Positions 52,201 to 64,000 of a stretch of 64,000 nt of DNA are shown here, piece after piece. The DNA is taken from the NCBI GenBank assembly GCA_024305405.1, contig JAKNDB010000107.1, positions 4,696,501 to 4,760,500 of the forward strand, read 5' to 3'. Below the pieces are notes generated by a model that searched no databases, was not told where the DNA came from, and saw only the letters and a list, made by a program, of their open reading frames with translations. The DNA is from Dirofilaria immitis. Its lineage: Eukaryota > Nematoda > Chromadorea > Rhabditida > Onchocercidae. Made by a program: the position numbers and the translations under genes. The number at the start of each line of letters is the position of its first letter. The stretch's first letter is position 1.

Positions 52201-55200
52201 TATTAAATTGTCTAATAGTAATCTTAAGTTTATTTAGCAGATAATATATGAAGTTTAATATTTATATTCTCAATATTTTCCATGCAACTCATCAAGTAAT
52301 TATCTCAAATGTTAAAGCGAATATAGCATTCGTTGTATTTTTAGCTAATTGTATTGATGATGCTATTATTAACGTATTTGTGGGTTAGCCGTAAATATTT
52401 GCTTTTTGCCTCTTATAATTAGAAATATTTTCCTTTTCTAAATATCGAAAGTTATATATATATATTCATATAATGAATATATATATTGTATAAGTATTTA
52501 ATTATTTCAATTAAACAAATGTAATATTAATATGTTAATTATAGTGATAGATATCTTTTACTAAATGCTACATTGCGACTTTCTACTCGATCTTTTATCA
52601 TAATTAGAGCTTTTTTCATATAAGAAATCGAAATTATATTTCTCTTGAATCAATATTATTATTATAAAATTTATTGTTTAATGATTTAACTGTTCGATTT
52701 ATTTTAATAATTTTCAGCTTATTTTAATTATCATTCATTGCATCAATCTTTCAATCTTTTTCAATAATTTTAGTTGATTAATGCTTTATCGCATTCAAAT
52801 AATTCGGATTACTTTTCTCTCAAAAATGATAATAATATTACCATTTTTAACATTATTTATCAAATTGATTCTCCGGTTTATTTTAGTAATTTAAAAATCT
52901 TTATAAATGTCACATGAAAAATTATAAAATTTAAATTGGTAATTCAAACGATCATTTATCAGGTTATCATGCAAAACTTTTATTATCAAGCAATTGATGC
53001 TTTTTAGATGTAAAATATATTCATATTAAAGATGAATTTTAGTTCACTGTTAGTTAAAATTAAATTAAAAAGGAAAAAAGAATCGATGTAAATTTTATTG
53101 ACCAATAATATTTGATAGACAAATAATTATACAACATCATTTCTTTAATTTAATTTAATTAAATAAATCATTGTTATGAATCAATATAATATTGTTATCA
53201 TTGTATCAAGGTCAAATGAATAGAATCAAAAAAATCATAAGTTTTCTCAATCTTTCTTTTATTTTTGTCATTTACTAAGTAATTTTGTTCACACATGTCA
53301 TCACTTAATATTTGTTCCCTCAAGAACTTGTTACATATTTGTAAGTATATATTTCAAGATGACATTTGATGCATCTTTTCGTTTAGATAAATTTTATGGA
53401 ATAATTTTAGTAAAAAATGGAAACATGCGAGAAATATTATTTAAGCATGCAGAATTATTGTAAATATATTCGAATTTAAAATCAAAAGATGAACTCTTAT
53501 TTATATTACGTAGAAATTTGTATATATGAATGATTAAGCTAAATTCCATCTATTAAGCTAAATTTCCATCCTGAACTTTGAAATCTTTTATATAGTCATA
53601 GAATGAGCAATTTTTAAAATATAGTTGTTTTAAAGGAATAATTATTGCATATTAATTGATTTTGCTGCGAAGTCATTTAAACATGATTTGTAAAATCATT
53701 TCATTTAAATGTAAAAAGATATAATTGCAAATATAATTTTTATTAAATTTAACAATGAAGTAATTGGAAATGAAAGATTGAAATAATTTACTGATCGATC
53801 TATCATTAAGTTAGATTTTCATAAAAATTACAATATGCTTCCATTATCATTTTATTAAATATCACATATTGCAAATCTTTACTGAAATTAAAATTATCAG
53901 AAATGTTCATTAATGAATGTTTACTTCCTTTCAGTATTTATTTTACATTCATCAAAAAGGCTTTCATCTCTTTTTTCTCATTCTGTTTGGTAGCTCTTTT
54001 TTTGGACAATAAATTTTTCTAAAGAAGTAGATTTGCAAAATTTTAGAGTGCAGAAATAATCAAAAATTTATATTTGTGCCATAAACTTAATAGACAAAAA
54101 GAATAAAGATAAGTTCAAGGAATTGGCCAAAATTTAGAAAAAAATTTTTTCCAAGAGAAAGCAGAAATTGATAAATTTAATTATCTAATAATTATTATCA
54201 TTTTTTCTGATAATTGTTATCATTCGAAAACGATTTATTCATACAGGAATGAAATTTGAGCCAAAAAAGAAAATAAAAGAAATGAAAATTTGAAAAATTA
54301 AGCAAAACGAAAGAAAGCAGTAAATGATGCAAATGAAAATATTATCATTGATAATTATTCCATTCGTATATATGTATATTATAATTATTTATGTCATTTA
54401 TTTCGTTTATTTGTTTTTGTATCGTTTTGTGTCGGCTTTAATTTTGCAAAATACCTTTACATATTATAATTATTTAGGCACTTTTTATCAAGCTATTATA
54501 AGAGGAATTCTTTTCTAGGTCTAATAAATGAGTTATGATTTTACTCAGCTCTGATTTTATGATGTCGTTTATTTTCATAGAGTTCGTGTTATTGACGTTG
54601 AAAATTCATTCGAATTTGAATGTTTTGAAATGAACAAATTAAATTAATTTATATAATGTAATGTGTAATAGTCTTAAATATGACTGCATGTTAGGAAAAG
54701 GAAAAAAAGATGAGAATGGGAAAGGAGAGAGAAAGATAATCAAAGAAATGTAAGTTTATATGATATCAAAATTATCATTTCTTATGAAATTATCAATTCC
54801 TTATTATCAAAATCGGTGCTTTCCCTAAACATTTTCGGCGAACATTTTCTCGATGAGGGTTAATTGATAAGACTTGATTTTATAAATATTTAAATAGCAT
54901 ACTTGTCAGCAACATGATAGGATATGATAAGAAATATTGCTTAAAAACTTCAGTTTAAACGATTCTAATGCTTTGAAATACTTGCAGCCAAATATAATTG
55001 CATTTTTCGTTTTTTTGGGATTTTCCAATTAATTTCTTGAATTAATTAATATTTATTGAATTTATTGTATCCCAAATCACATAATATTGGTAACTACAAA
55101 AGAAAAAGAAAGTAAACTAACAATTCACCAAAAAGTAAAATACACATAATCCAAACCAGATAGTAATTAATCTTTTTTAAATTTAATAACTATTTTAAAG

Positions 55201-56349
55201 TAGTAGGATGAAAGAAAAACCAATGTTGAATCAAAATTCATACTTTGCAGAAAGTTTTTGAAATAAATAAGCGTAGTTATGATATACATTGCTAATTAAA
55301 AACTTATAAGGATAGAAAATGATCGAGAACATTCCTTAATAATTTCATTTTATATAATTTAAATCAGCATTAATTTTGAAAAGCCTTCTAATTAAACTTT
55401 CATTTATCTCCCGTAATATGACTAAACTCTCATTTATCCCTTGGAATAAAATAAAAGTACTTGAGAATAAAAAATATATCTTTGATTTTCATAGGATCAT
55501 AATTAAAGATAAAATGATAAATTTTGATAACATATTTTTGATTATCGTTTTTAATGATATGAATATTAAATTACGTAGAATAACAAAATGTGAATATTAT
55601 GATATGAATATTACATAGAATAACAAAATTTCATCATTTTCATCATTTTGTTTTGCTCATTAAAATGACAGTATCCATTAATCTTGGATACATGAAAATT
55701 TTTATTTAAGAAGTTTTAATGATTATTATCACATCTATAAAATTCGTTTGTTTTATAAATAAATTTTGCCAAACTATTATATTCATATTTATGGCACAAT
55801 TTTTCTTTTCAAAACTAGACTAATAATATGAGAAGAATGATAAAACGAAAAATGAATGAAAGATCAAAGAAAATCAAAGTGAATGAAATTTGAATTAAAA
55901 AAAAGATGGCAAAGGAAAGCAACTTGTAATATAATATTAAAAATGACTAATATTAACATTAAATAATCTATTCTGTAAATAAACGAAACATTAAAATTTA
56001 ATTAGGAGAGAGAAAAACATAGATATTTGTTTTCGCTTTTTTTCCTTTCTTTTACTTTTCACTTTTTTTCTTGTTATCTTTTAAGCGGTTAGTTAGCAAA
56101 TTGCTTTTATTGTTGAAAAAATACGAATGAAATTCTCAATTATTTGCTGATTTGATATCTTCATCTTTATGATGCTAAAAATGAACAAATTACATCAACA
56201 GGATTCAATGCAAAGTCAAATAGAATTTCATTCAAAGATAGAAATCAATTTTATTCAATCCTTCTTCCATTCATTCCCTCATTTCTTAATTCCTTAATTC
56301 TTTCTTCCTTCACGCCTCCATTCTTTCATTCCTTCATTTCTTCATTCTT

Positions 56350-56410
56350 TCATTCATTCATTCATTCATTCATTCATTCATTCATTCAATCCATCCATTC
56401 ATTCATTCTA
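56350..56410. repeat. ATTC tetranucleotide microsatellite
   Basis: A long uninterrupted run of ATTC units to about 56388, followed by imperfect ATCC/ATTC units. It lies within a broader pyrimidine-rich region, 56260-56490. Confidence 0.9.
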
Positions 56411-58069
56411 TCCATTCATTCCGTCATTCCTTAGTTCATCCTTTTTCACTTCCAGTTTCCGTTCCTCTTTTTCCTCCTTTATGCACCCAGTTTTTTCATT
56501 TTCCTAACAAAATATTTTTCTCATTTTTAATGATAAGTTTTTAAATTTTTAAAAATATAAGCAACAAAGTAAATTTAGATAATTCATTTTAAGACTTGAC
56601 ATTAAGTCACCGATTTTACTTTTATGGAAATCATAAAATAATAAAAATGTGGAAAAACGGTGTGAATAAGAAGTAAGGTGATTTCTTCTGACCATTTCCT
56701 TTTTAAAAATTTTAATGAGTGGAACTGATAAACGAAAAATATATACTGAAAAATAAGTAAAGTTGCGTGAGATCAATTAGCGACAAACATTAAAAATCGA
56801 TTTAATAATAAAGTATTAATCGAAATATACGTCTTTAACTATATTTAAAAATCGAACTTCATGAATTTCTTGTTTTGAAATATTTAAAATTTGTAGGAGC
56901 GGTATTCTAATAACATATATAATCGGAGATAATTTTAATTTTAGAAACATATGACAGTCAAATATTAAAGCATATTTAAGAAGTTGAAAAAATATGAAAT
57001 ATGCGGCTAATAAGTTTTTATTTAACCGATTTTATTTAACGAATTGAAATTTAATTATTATCGAAATTCAGAATGCCCGAAACATTCTAAAAATAGAGCA
57101 ACGATTTAAGTTGCAAAGAATCGATTTATATAAACTAATTTTCAATTTTTTTCCTATGTCTATTAACAAATATGGAAAAATGAAAACAAGAAATAATTGA
57201 TATGATTTGATAGTCAAATAATATTACAAGCAACGAATTTAGAATCATAACGGTAGAATTTCAATTTATAACATCATTTCATCTATTAATAAAAACGCTG
57301 TCTTTTTTTCTTATACGAAAATTCTGCTAATAATATCAAACTTTATATTTCGCATGATGCATGAGATAGTCCCGTTTTTCGTTTTAATAATAGATTTTTT
57401 TAAAAATTTTAAAAAATAAGAATCTTTATTACTTTCTATGATATAATGATTATATGTTTTAGATATAATGCAACATATTTCATAAATTCTCGTCTCTTAG
57501 AAACTTAATTAATTTTTTTCAGAGAAATAAAATAATTTAAATGCTAAGTGAATTTATTCTGAAATTGTCTGCTAATCTTATTTTAATGCAAAACTTTATT
57601 TTAAATAATCTTTCATTTTTTTGTGTAGAATTCACCTTTTAAATATATAACTAGTATCAATATTTATATAGTAACGATAATCATTGCTATTTGCTTTATC
57701 ATTCACTAGCGTTAGGTTCTTCTTTTACAGCTTTCATTTCACAATTAGAATTTTTAATTAAATTTTAAAATGTCAACTTTTAGCAAAATTCGAGAAGAAA
57801 TCTTGCACCAGCTATTCTATTAAATTTTTATTATTTTATTCCAAAATATCTGTAAAAGAAGTGAATAATTAAAATTTACGAATTTCAGGAATTCAATAAT
57901 TCCAGTATACAAATTCATATCACTCACTCATCCATTCAATTCAATTCAATCCATCTATATGAGACATAATTATTAACATATAATGCATTTGTTTGGTTGA
58001 TAATATCATCGAATAGATATTTCATTCAAACGATTCAACGAAATTTGTGCATTTGTGAAGCGATGAATT

Positions 58070-60529
58070 ATGCGAAATTCAAACAATCAACCGTTTGATA
58101 CAATTATTCTTCTATGGCAATTAGTTATAACAACGATTTATTGTCATTCAAACATGGACGAAAAATTTGTCGCCGATATTGTACCTATGGATATTTTTGT
58201 TGCATCTAAAAATTGTAAATTTTATTTCCATTTATAATTAATTCCTTTTTTTCCATATATATATATATATAATTGGGGATGTATGATATATATATAAAGT
58301 ATATTTCTGAAAGGTTTTCGACGAGACAAAAAAATTTGTCGCATTTTGACCGATTAAAATTACAATATCTATTATCCGAGTTATTAATGAATTATTAGAA
58401 GTTTAGCTGATCGAATAATTATCAAGTGATTAAAATATAGAAATGAATATTATGCATCTCACTTATCTATATCCAGGAAATTACTTTATTCTGAATAATA
58501 CGATATTCACTTAAACTAAATAATCATTAATAATATGGTATTCGTTTGAACCATTATAGTAATAGATTTTAGCGAAACAAGTCAGGGATGAATTGAACAA
58601 AAAGGGGATGTAGAAATGACATTGAGTATAACTGAAATGACCGAATCAATGAGCTACGGAAAATCGTCAAATTTGACCATTTTTGGAAACGATAGCTTTG
58701 AAATCAAAATCGTAAGTTTCAATTTTTGTCATAGTAAAAATGGTAATGTTGTTCGGGAAAATAACAGAATGAATTAAATAAATAACGCTCAAATGTTAAT
58801 AAATATAAATGAGAAATTTTTGCAAAAGATACCATGCATGTGTGACACTGTATAATCATCTTTGCTATTACTTAATAATTATTAAAATCACTGTGTTTTA
58901 ATTTCTACCTAGTTCATAAATGATTAGTTGATATTCTATAAGACTTTCAGGACAATATTGCAGGATAAAATCAGAATAAATTTTTTGAATATAAGATAAA
59001 TAAAAAGTGTTGGAAATTGACTTCAAATATGAAGGAGCTCTTCTTTCTCTCCCTTTCTCTCTCTTTCTTTCTCTTTCCCCTGTCTTTCTCGCAATATTTT
59101 TCATTCTTGAGTAAAGTTCCAGACACAATATAATAATCGGCCTCGAATTAATAAAATATCCTATCTTTGGTATATATATATCATATATATATATATATAT
59201 ATGATATATTTAACATATCTTTAATTTTGATTCTGATTTGACTGATTTTCATTTTTGTTTTAATTATTAAATTCTGCAGATGATATAATTACATTTTACG
59301 ATTCTCGACGTGTCACACATCGTGCGGATGATGTATCGATCATTGTATTAATTGCTATTAGTGGCACTGCTATTATGACTGCATTTGGCATTGGTATAAA
59401 TTAAAAATTTATATTTTTCTCAATCTTTAAAATCTATCTAACTTTTGCAAACTGTTAACAGCAACGTTTGTTTTTTTGACAATTATCATTGAAAAATGAT
59501 ATTTGTTTTATTTTTAAATAAAAATTTAAATTCATTTTTTCAACAAATTATCAGCAATAGCATCAGTCCTATATCGTCGTCGAAGACGATTTTGCATACC
59601 ATCAAAAGCATATCGACAGGCGAAAAGTTCATTTTTGCACCAGAAACGGAATCTCATACATGGGATAGCTTATCGTTTAGTTGTTCGGTTGCTGATTTTT
59701 CAACGTCAAAAATACAGGTAAGTAGTAGACTTGCGCTGTAATTTTAATTATATTTTTAAACAATGGTATTTTTTAAGAAAAAGTTTCAAATCAAATCTCA
59801 TCCTATATTATTTCGGTAATTATATAGAATTTAATTTTGATTTTAACCTAATTTAATTAATAATTAGTTTAAGACCTTTAATAGACTTTTTGCTTTCACA
59901 AAATCTTTGCTAAAAATTTTGGATTAAAAGTTTCAAAAAAAATAATTTGATAAAAGCTTGACGAAATAAACGGAAATACGTCGGGAAGAACGAACATAAC
60001 CGAATGATCAATGCGCCTTACCGATTAATGCTAATGGTAAATCGAAAAAATGGGAAATTGTCTACAAATCTTCTAGTAGTATAAAATACAGAAGATGCTA
60101 GTGATTACGTTAAAATTATCAGAAATAAATAGCTGGAAAAATCAATCTGATGACTAAAAGAGTGTATCGTTCAAATCATCGACTAACTAGGGTGCCAACT
60201 TTCTCAAGTTGAAATTATTTCAAAATTTCTTAACCAAATTTCAATTCCCATTCCAACAAGCATTTCCAAAGTCTAACAAAAAAATTCTATGGGGAAAATT
60301 TCATGAAACATGGTCTTCGACACCACTTCTTATTGATTTGAATATGTTTGGAATATTTCAGTTTCGTTCATTGGAATCATTATCCGACGATTCATACATC
60401 AACAGTTTGGATGAAGCAATCAGTTATAAAGCATCAATTGCACACAGTAAATCATTCAAAAATATATCACCAAAACCAATTACTAATATAACCATCTCAG
60501 AACTTTCTGTTGGTGGTCCATTGAAATAA
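58070..60529 (+). CDS. Unrecognised single-pass membrane protein, four exons
   Basis: I do not recognise this gene. Exons are 58070-58214, 59280-59393, 59555-59717 and 60362-60529 (TAA at 60527-60529). The N-terminus holds a hydrophobic signal-like stretch (IILLWQLVITTIYCHS), then a short outside part of about 45 residues. A clear membrane segment follows (SIIVLIAISGTAIMTAFGI then AIASVLY), and directly after it RRRRRF, a typical stop-transfer signal. The rest is a Ser-rich cytoplasmic tail (APETESHTWDSLSFS, RSLESLSDDSYINSLDEAIS, ending SVGGPLK). Exons 1-2-3 join in phase, but exon 3 needs one extra base, most simply an A in AAAA at 59623-59626, to go from the arginine-rich frame into the tail frame that fits exon 4. 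The 60362 acceptor is a good TTTCAG; the frame is also open back to 60209, so the last exon may start earlier. About 180-190 residues in all. Confidence 0.6.
58215..59279. other. Intron 1 of the membrane-protein gene, with a possible unused exon and CT tract
   Basis: It contains an ATG-led open stretch of 32 codons (58616-58711) ending in a strong CGTAAGT donor that does not fit the phase of the next exon, a pyrimidine-rich tract at 59041-59092, and AT palindromes at 58256-58272 and 59171-59209. Confidence 0.4.
59171..59209. repeat. Long AT palindrome
   Basis: ATATATATC followed by an AT run and GATATAT forms a self-complementary stretch of nearly 40 bp that could extrude a cruciform. It sits in an intron just before the exon at 59280. 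Confidence 0.75.
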
Positions 60530-61460
60530 TCTCATTTCTTTTTTCTTTTTTGAAGTTTCGAGGCATAAACACCTCCTGGAAAAAGGAAATTTTAAGACTA
60601 AATTATCATTTTACTTTATTTTCTCTTACATAATCATTCATTCAAGGGAAAGAAGTTATATATTCCTTTCTCTTAAAAGTAGTATTTTATTTCTCTATAT
60701 GTATTTCAAATAAAATTTATCATTTTTCGAAGAAATATGAAAAATTATCCTAAAATGATTCAGCCAATCAATTATGTCTATGTGTATCTATTTATTTACA
60801 TACATACATTTGATGAGGAATTTATCGCATTTTTATTTAAAGCACGTATTTCTTCCGAATTTAAAAATATTATGATTATTGGAATTAAAAGGAAAGACTG
60901 GAAATATCCATATAACTATGAGCACTACTGCCATATCAGCACTTTTTAGTAGTGAAAATAATAACTTGCTGCAGCAGAGCTGAAAGATCCACCAATGATG
61001 ACTATATCAGAATGTCGGCTCCATATTTTAATGATGGCTGATTCATTAAACTGTCAATCGCTCATTTTAGACAAAAAGAAAAAAAGCTCCCAAATAAATT
61101 GCAGTATAATATAGCGTAAAATAAGTCGCCTGAACCTGTTGTATTACATTTTCACCAAATAATTATGGTAACAGATAATGAAAATATTTTCGAAGTGTTG
61201 CGATATCAAACCTAGTGAAAATTTTTTCAAAATTGTTGGAACTGATAACCAATGACAAGGAATTGCTACTTTTCTCCAAACTATTTAACAAATTTTGCAA
61301 CATAGAAATTACTGTATAATATTTCTAGGCGATACGACTCGACACTCCAAATCGCTTTACCATTAAATACATTCCAATATACTAAGCTATGTGCATTCAT
61401 ATATGATGCTAGAAAGACGCTTAGAGAAATGCTATATTCTCCATTATTAATGGCGCTCTT
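60530..61460. other. Intergenic region between convergent genes
   Basis: About 930 bp between the stop codons of the plus-strand membrane-protein gene and the minus-strand UQCRB gene. Composition is a little less AT-rich at 60910-61080 than around it. An open stretch at 60737-60949 has no family match. The 3' UTRs of both genes should lie here. Confidence 0.45.
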
Positions 61461-62188
61461 TCAATCGAAAACTGGGCAACAATCCAGAAGTGTTCGACCG
61501 CGTCTTTTTTCTTCTTCAATTTCATCCAAATAAGGCTTAAGATACCATGTTTCCTGAAATAAACTATTAAATCGATATTCACAAATAAATGCGTTAATTA
61601 AATGGTGAGCACAAGACAATATATTGCTTTAGCAATAGTTAGATGACATACAAAAATAGAAAAAGTAGAGCACTAAACAACAGAATCCGCCAATTTGTAA
61701 TCAAATAAGAAGATAAATTTACATCTTCCCATTTTGTCCACTTTTCTCTTGGTAACTGTTCGCCGTGGGATTTCAACGAATGCGCATGATAAAGTCGTAT
61801 TTTGCGTTCGTCAAAAAGCCATGGCTCTTTCAAATTCAAACGACGCAATGCTTCTTTAACCTCCGGAGCTGGTTCAAAACACTGATCATGAAAGAGCAAA
61901 CCTAAAGTCTTCAAAATACTGCAACAAATATTCAAGAATCTAACTGATTTCTAGTAAATTTGATATATTTCTCAGCAAAATTCTATTATGGTTGGCTTTG
62001 GAGAAATAACTCAAAGAATTCCGACTTTTTCTAATTTAAAACATTAAAAAGATTACATGTATTTGGTTATAACAGTAAAAATACTATAATATTAATAAAG
62101 AAAGAAAGAATTATTAAGAACAGAACCGTATCGTCTTCCACTCCAGCCATACGACCATAAAAATATCGTAACATTTGTGCCCATTTTC
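61461..62188 (-). CDS. Cytochrome b-c1 complex subunit 7 (UQCRB/QCR7), first exon not found
   Basis: Small matrix-side subunit of mitochondrial complex III. Exons on the minus strand: 62188 to about 62137 (GKWAQMLRYFYGRMAG), 61918-61723 (LGLLFHDQCFEPAPEVKEALRRL at its start, then LPREKWTKWED) and 61553-61461 (ETWYLKPYLDEIEEEKRR, ending at TGA 61461-61463). The order GKW...YYxxAGFxxLGL, then VKEAxRRL, then LPKEQWTKxEE, then YLxPYLxE is the family signature. The phase from the middle to the last exon is exact (GAT|GTAAAT donor, TTTCAG acceptor). The junction from the first shown exon to the middle one is unsettled: the TTGCAG acceptor gives the wrong phase with the visible donors, so another small splice choice or a base error is likely. 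The starting Met would be in a further upstream exon. The tail ends Cys-Cys-Pro-Val-Phe-Asp rather than in the usual basic residues. Confidence 0.85.
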
Positions 62189-64000
62189 CTGAAAAACAAA
62201 GCATCTATAACTGTTTTAGATAGAAATTTGAAAGTAACCGTTACAAGTTGATATCAGATAAAGCTTAATTCTAGAACAGAAAATTTTTGAAGAATCAAGA
62301 AAACTTAGTGCTATGCGTATACATTAAAAAATAAATCAAGGTAATACAGGTCCATATAATTTAAAATTCTTCTTACTGCTGCATTTACATGTCTACGAGA
62401 GTACAGCGGTTTGAATCTTCTTAATTGATAGACAATGAATTTAGTAAATCTGATAGCTTTAAAATACCGTTATAAGTAAACTTGATGTTTTTGACAGCTG
62501 GAGAGACCTTATCCCAGCGAGCCATTAGCGATGACTGAGAGAGGGCAATCTAGAAAAAATCTTTACAGTTAATAAAAACCGACATATCAGATGAAAATTA
62601 AGTCATTCAAATAGAATTCCTGACAAAATCCTTTTTGAGACGACAAGTGTTCTAAGAATTCCTAGACAGAGCATATATTCTCGGAGCTTTATGGTTCTGA
62701 ACATATGGCAGACCTCATAGCTTAACTATCACTCACAATGAATAAAACAAGCCAAAGTGATTAGCTTAAAGTTTTCTTTAGTCCTATTAGTGGATGAATT
62801 AAACAAAATGATAATCATACCCTAAATCTTTTTAATATCATTAAAGAGTCGCATTACCTACAGAAAAAATTAAGTAATTACCAAGAACTGATTATAATGT
62901 TATAAAACAACTAAATTTTTTACTATGATTATACATTATTGGAGTTTTTAGAATATTTAAGAATTGATAAAGTCAAAAAAATGTTATAACCTTTGCTATA
63001 AGTGTTGTGCGCACCATTTGTTCGCGTCCTATTTCACACGATAATATGAATTCAATTGAACCGTTCCAAAAAGTCAACTTATTGCGAATTCAAAAAAATC
63101 TTAGTCGGTACTAAGAGAAAAAAAATTTACATATATCGTACTTCTTTCCGCTAGGTAATTTCGAATGAACCTTTTCGTAAACTAATTTAACTTCTCAGTA
63201 TAACTAATCAAATTTGACAATTTATTTCACCCCAAGCCTTTCATATTTCCTCTCCTTCCTGATATTTTTATTTACTCATATTTCTTTCGCAAACAGATCC
63301 ATACTATTTTACCCTAATTATTATAAAAACTCTACGGTGAAGACACGTTAGAAGTGGCAAATAAAAGCTGTTATATTTACTTTCATAAACTGTGTTAACC
63401 TCCTTATAAGCTGGTTATTTATTTTATCATCCATCGCTTACTTCGCGAAACTTGCCCACTCTCAAACGTTTATCGCAAAGCAATACAAATACCAGCCCCA
63501 CTTACGAAACTTTGATTAGATCCATTATGCATATGAACATTTCCCATCTTCAGTATTCATTAACTGACATCACTAAGCGAATTGATAATAAAAGTATGAA
63601 ATACCCATAATTCTTAGTAAAATGAAACTCCATTATTTTATTTAAACAAAGAATAGAAAGTAAGAATCGTCATATTCAAATTTACAAGAACAATATTACA
63701 TATGCAATAATTCAGCAGTCATTTGGAATAAAATTTAAATATAAGCTATAAAATTTGAATTAAAATTTAAAAAAGCCATCAATTTTGGAATAGCATTCAA
63801 TATTAATAACAACTAAAGCGATTTTCATTAATCTATATTTACAAATAACTGAAAAGTGAAAAGGTGACGTTAATGAAATTGTTTCTCTCTTGATTTCGCG
63901 GTTAGCATGAAAAAACGATTTAAATTTCCGAAGCTAAAATAAAGCTTATTCTACCTACTACATTGATGTCTACATTGTACGGAAATACAAAGTTCATAAA
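62189..64000. other. Region upstream of UQCRB
   Basis: The first coding exon and promoter of UQCRB should be here. One candidate start is an ATG read on the minus strand at about 63029, giving MVRTTLIAK before a GTTATA donor, but its phase (0) does not match the next exon's need for a one-base carry. Composition is less AT-extreme than in the middle of the window. No other gene is supported. Confidence 0.35.

Larger units (their letters stand above)
41064..58069. other. Gene-poor region of about 17 kb
   Basis: No gene is supportable. Open stretches (44806-45045, 45732-45959, 50365-50568, 54324-54518, 55376-55618 and others) are low-complexity, rich in Phe/Ile/Tyr/Lys/Asn, with no splice context or family motif. 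Slightly GC-richer islands occur at about 42690-42800 and 43975-44110. Microsatellites and short tandem repeats are listed separately. Confidence 0.5.

Noticed and set aside
59041..59128. Arg/Glu/Lys repeat protein read from the minus strand of the CT tract
   Set aside because: It is a translation of a simple pyrimidine-rich repeat, not a gene.
1..64000. CRISPR arrays, operons with ribosome binding sites, or bacterial (for example Wolbachia) insertions
   Set aside because: No direct-repeat/spacer pattern and no long intronless bacterial-type frames. Every recognised gene is intron-containing and eukaryotic.

Overview
The window is AT-rich nuclear DNA (roughly three quarters A/T by eye) from a nematode. 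Short protein-coding exons are separated by introns of 70 bp to several kb, with T-rich TTTCAG-type acceptors and GTAAG-type donors. The best-recognised proteins (IFT121/WDR35, MEC-2-like stomatin, complex III subunit 7), an X-box promoter motif and a BEL/Pao retrotransposon fit a nematode. A filarial or spirurid species is my guess from base composition and intron style; nothing in the sequence proves it.

Layout. (1) 1-10185, minus strand: the 5' third of an IFT-A gene orthologous to WDR35/IFT121 (C. elegans ifta-1). It starts at 10185 and runs leftwards off the window. A complete but decayed BEL/Pao LTR retrotransposon (184-5007, plus strand) sits antisense in one of its introns; the exon beyond the element is still visible at 1-32. 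A perfect 14-bp RFX/DAF-19 X-box lies 125 bp upstream of the start codon. (2) 13122-26753, plus strand: six phase-compatible exons of a gene I do not recognise, with one hydrophobic segment and an intron of about 7 kb. A coding-like region at 31268-32063 may be its 3' end or a separate gene. (3) 35223-40486, plus strand: a ten-exon mec-2 orthologue (370 aa), with a possible alternative last exon at 41039. (4) 41064-58069: about 17 kb with no gene I can support, containing microsatellites and small tandem repeats. (5) 58070-60529, plus strand: an unrecognised single-pass membrane protein gene. (6) 61461-62188, minus strand: most of the gene for cytochrome bc1 subunit 7 (UQCRB/QCR7).

Functionally this is a mixed neighbourhood, not an operon-like system. 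Two genes have sensory-neuron roles in C. elegans: IFT121 in cilia and MEC-2 in touch receptor neurons. Their proximity is not evidence of co-regulation. Three good exons (in WDR35, in the region at 31.5 kb and in the membrane-protein gene) each appear to lack one base inside a short homopolymer run. That pattern looks more like assembly or sequencing error than gene decay. I found no CRISPR array, rRNA or convincing tRNA gene.
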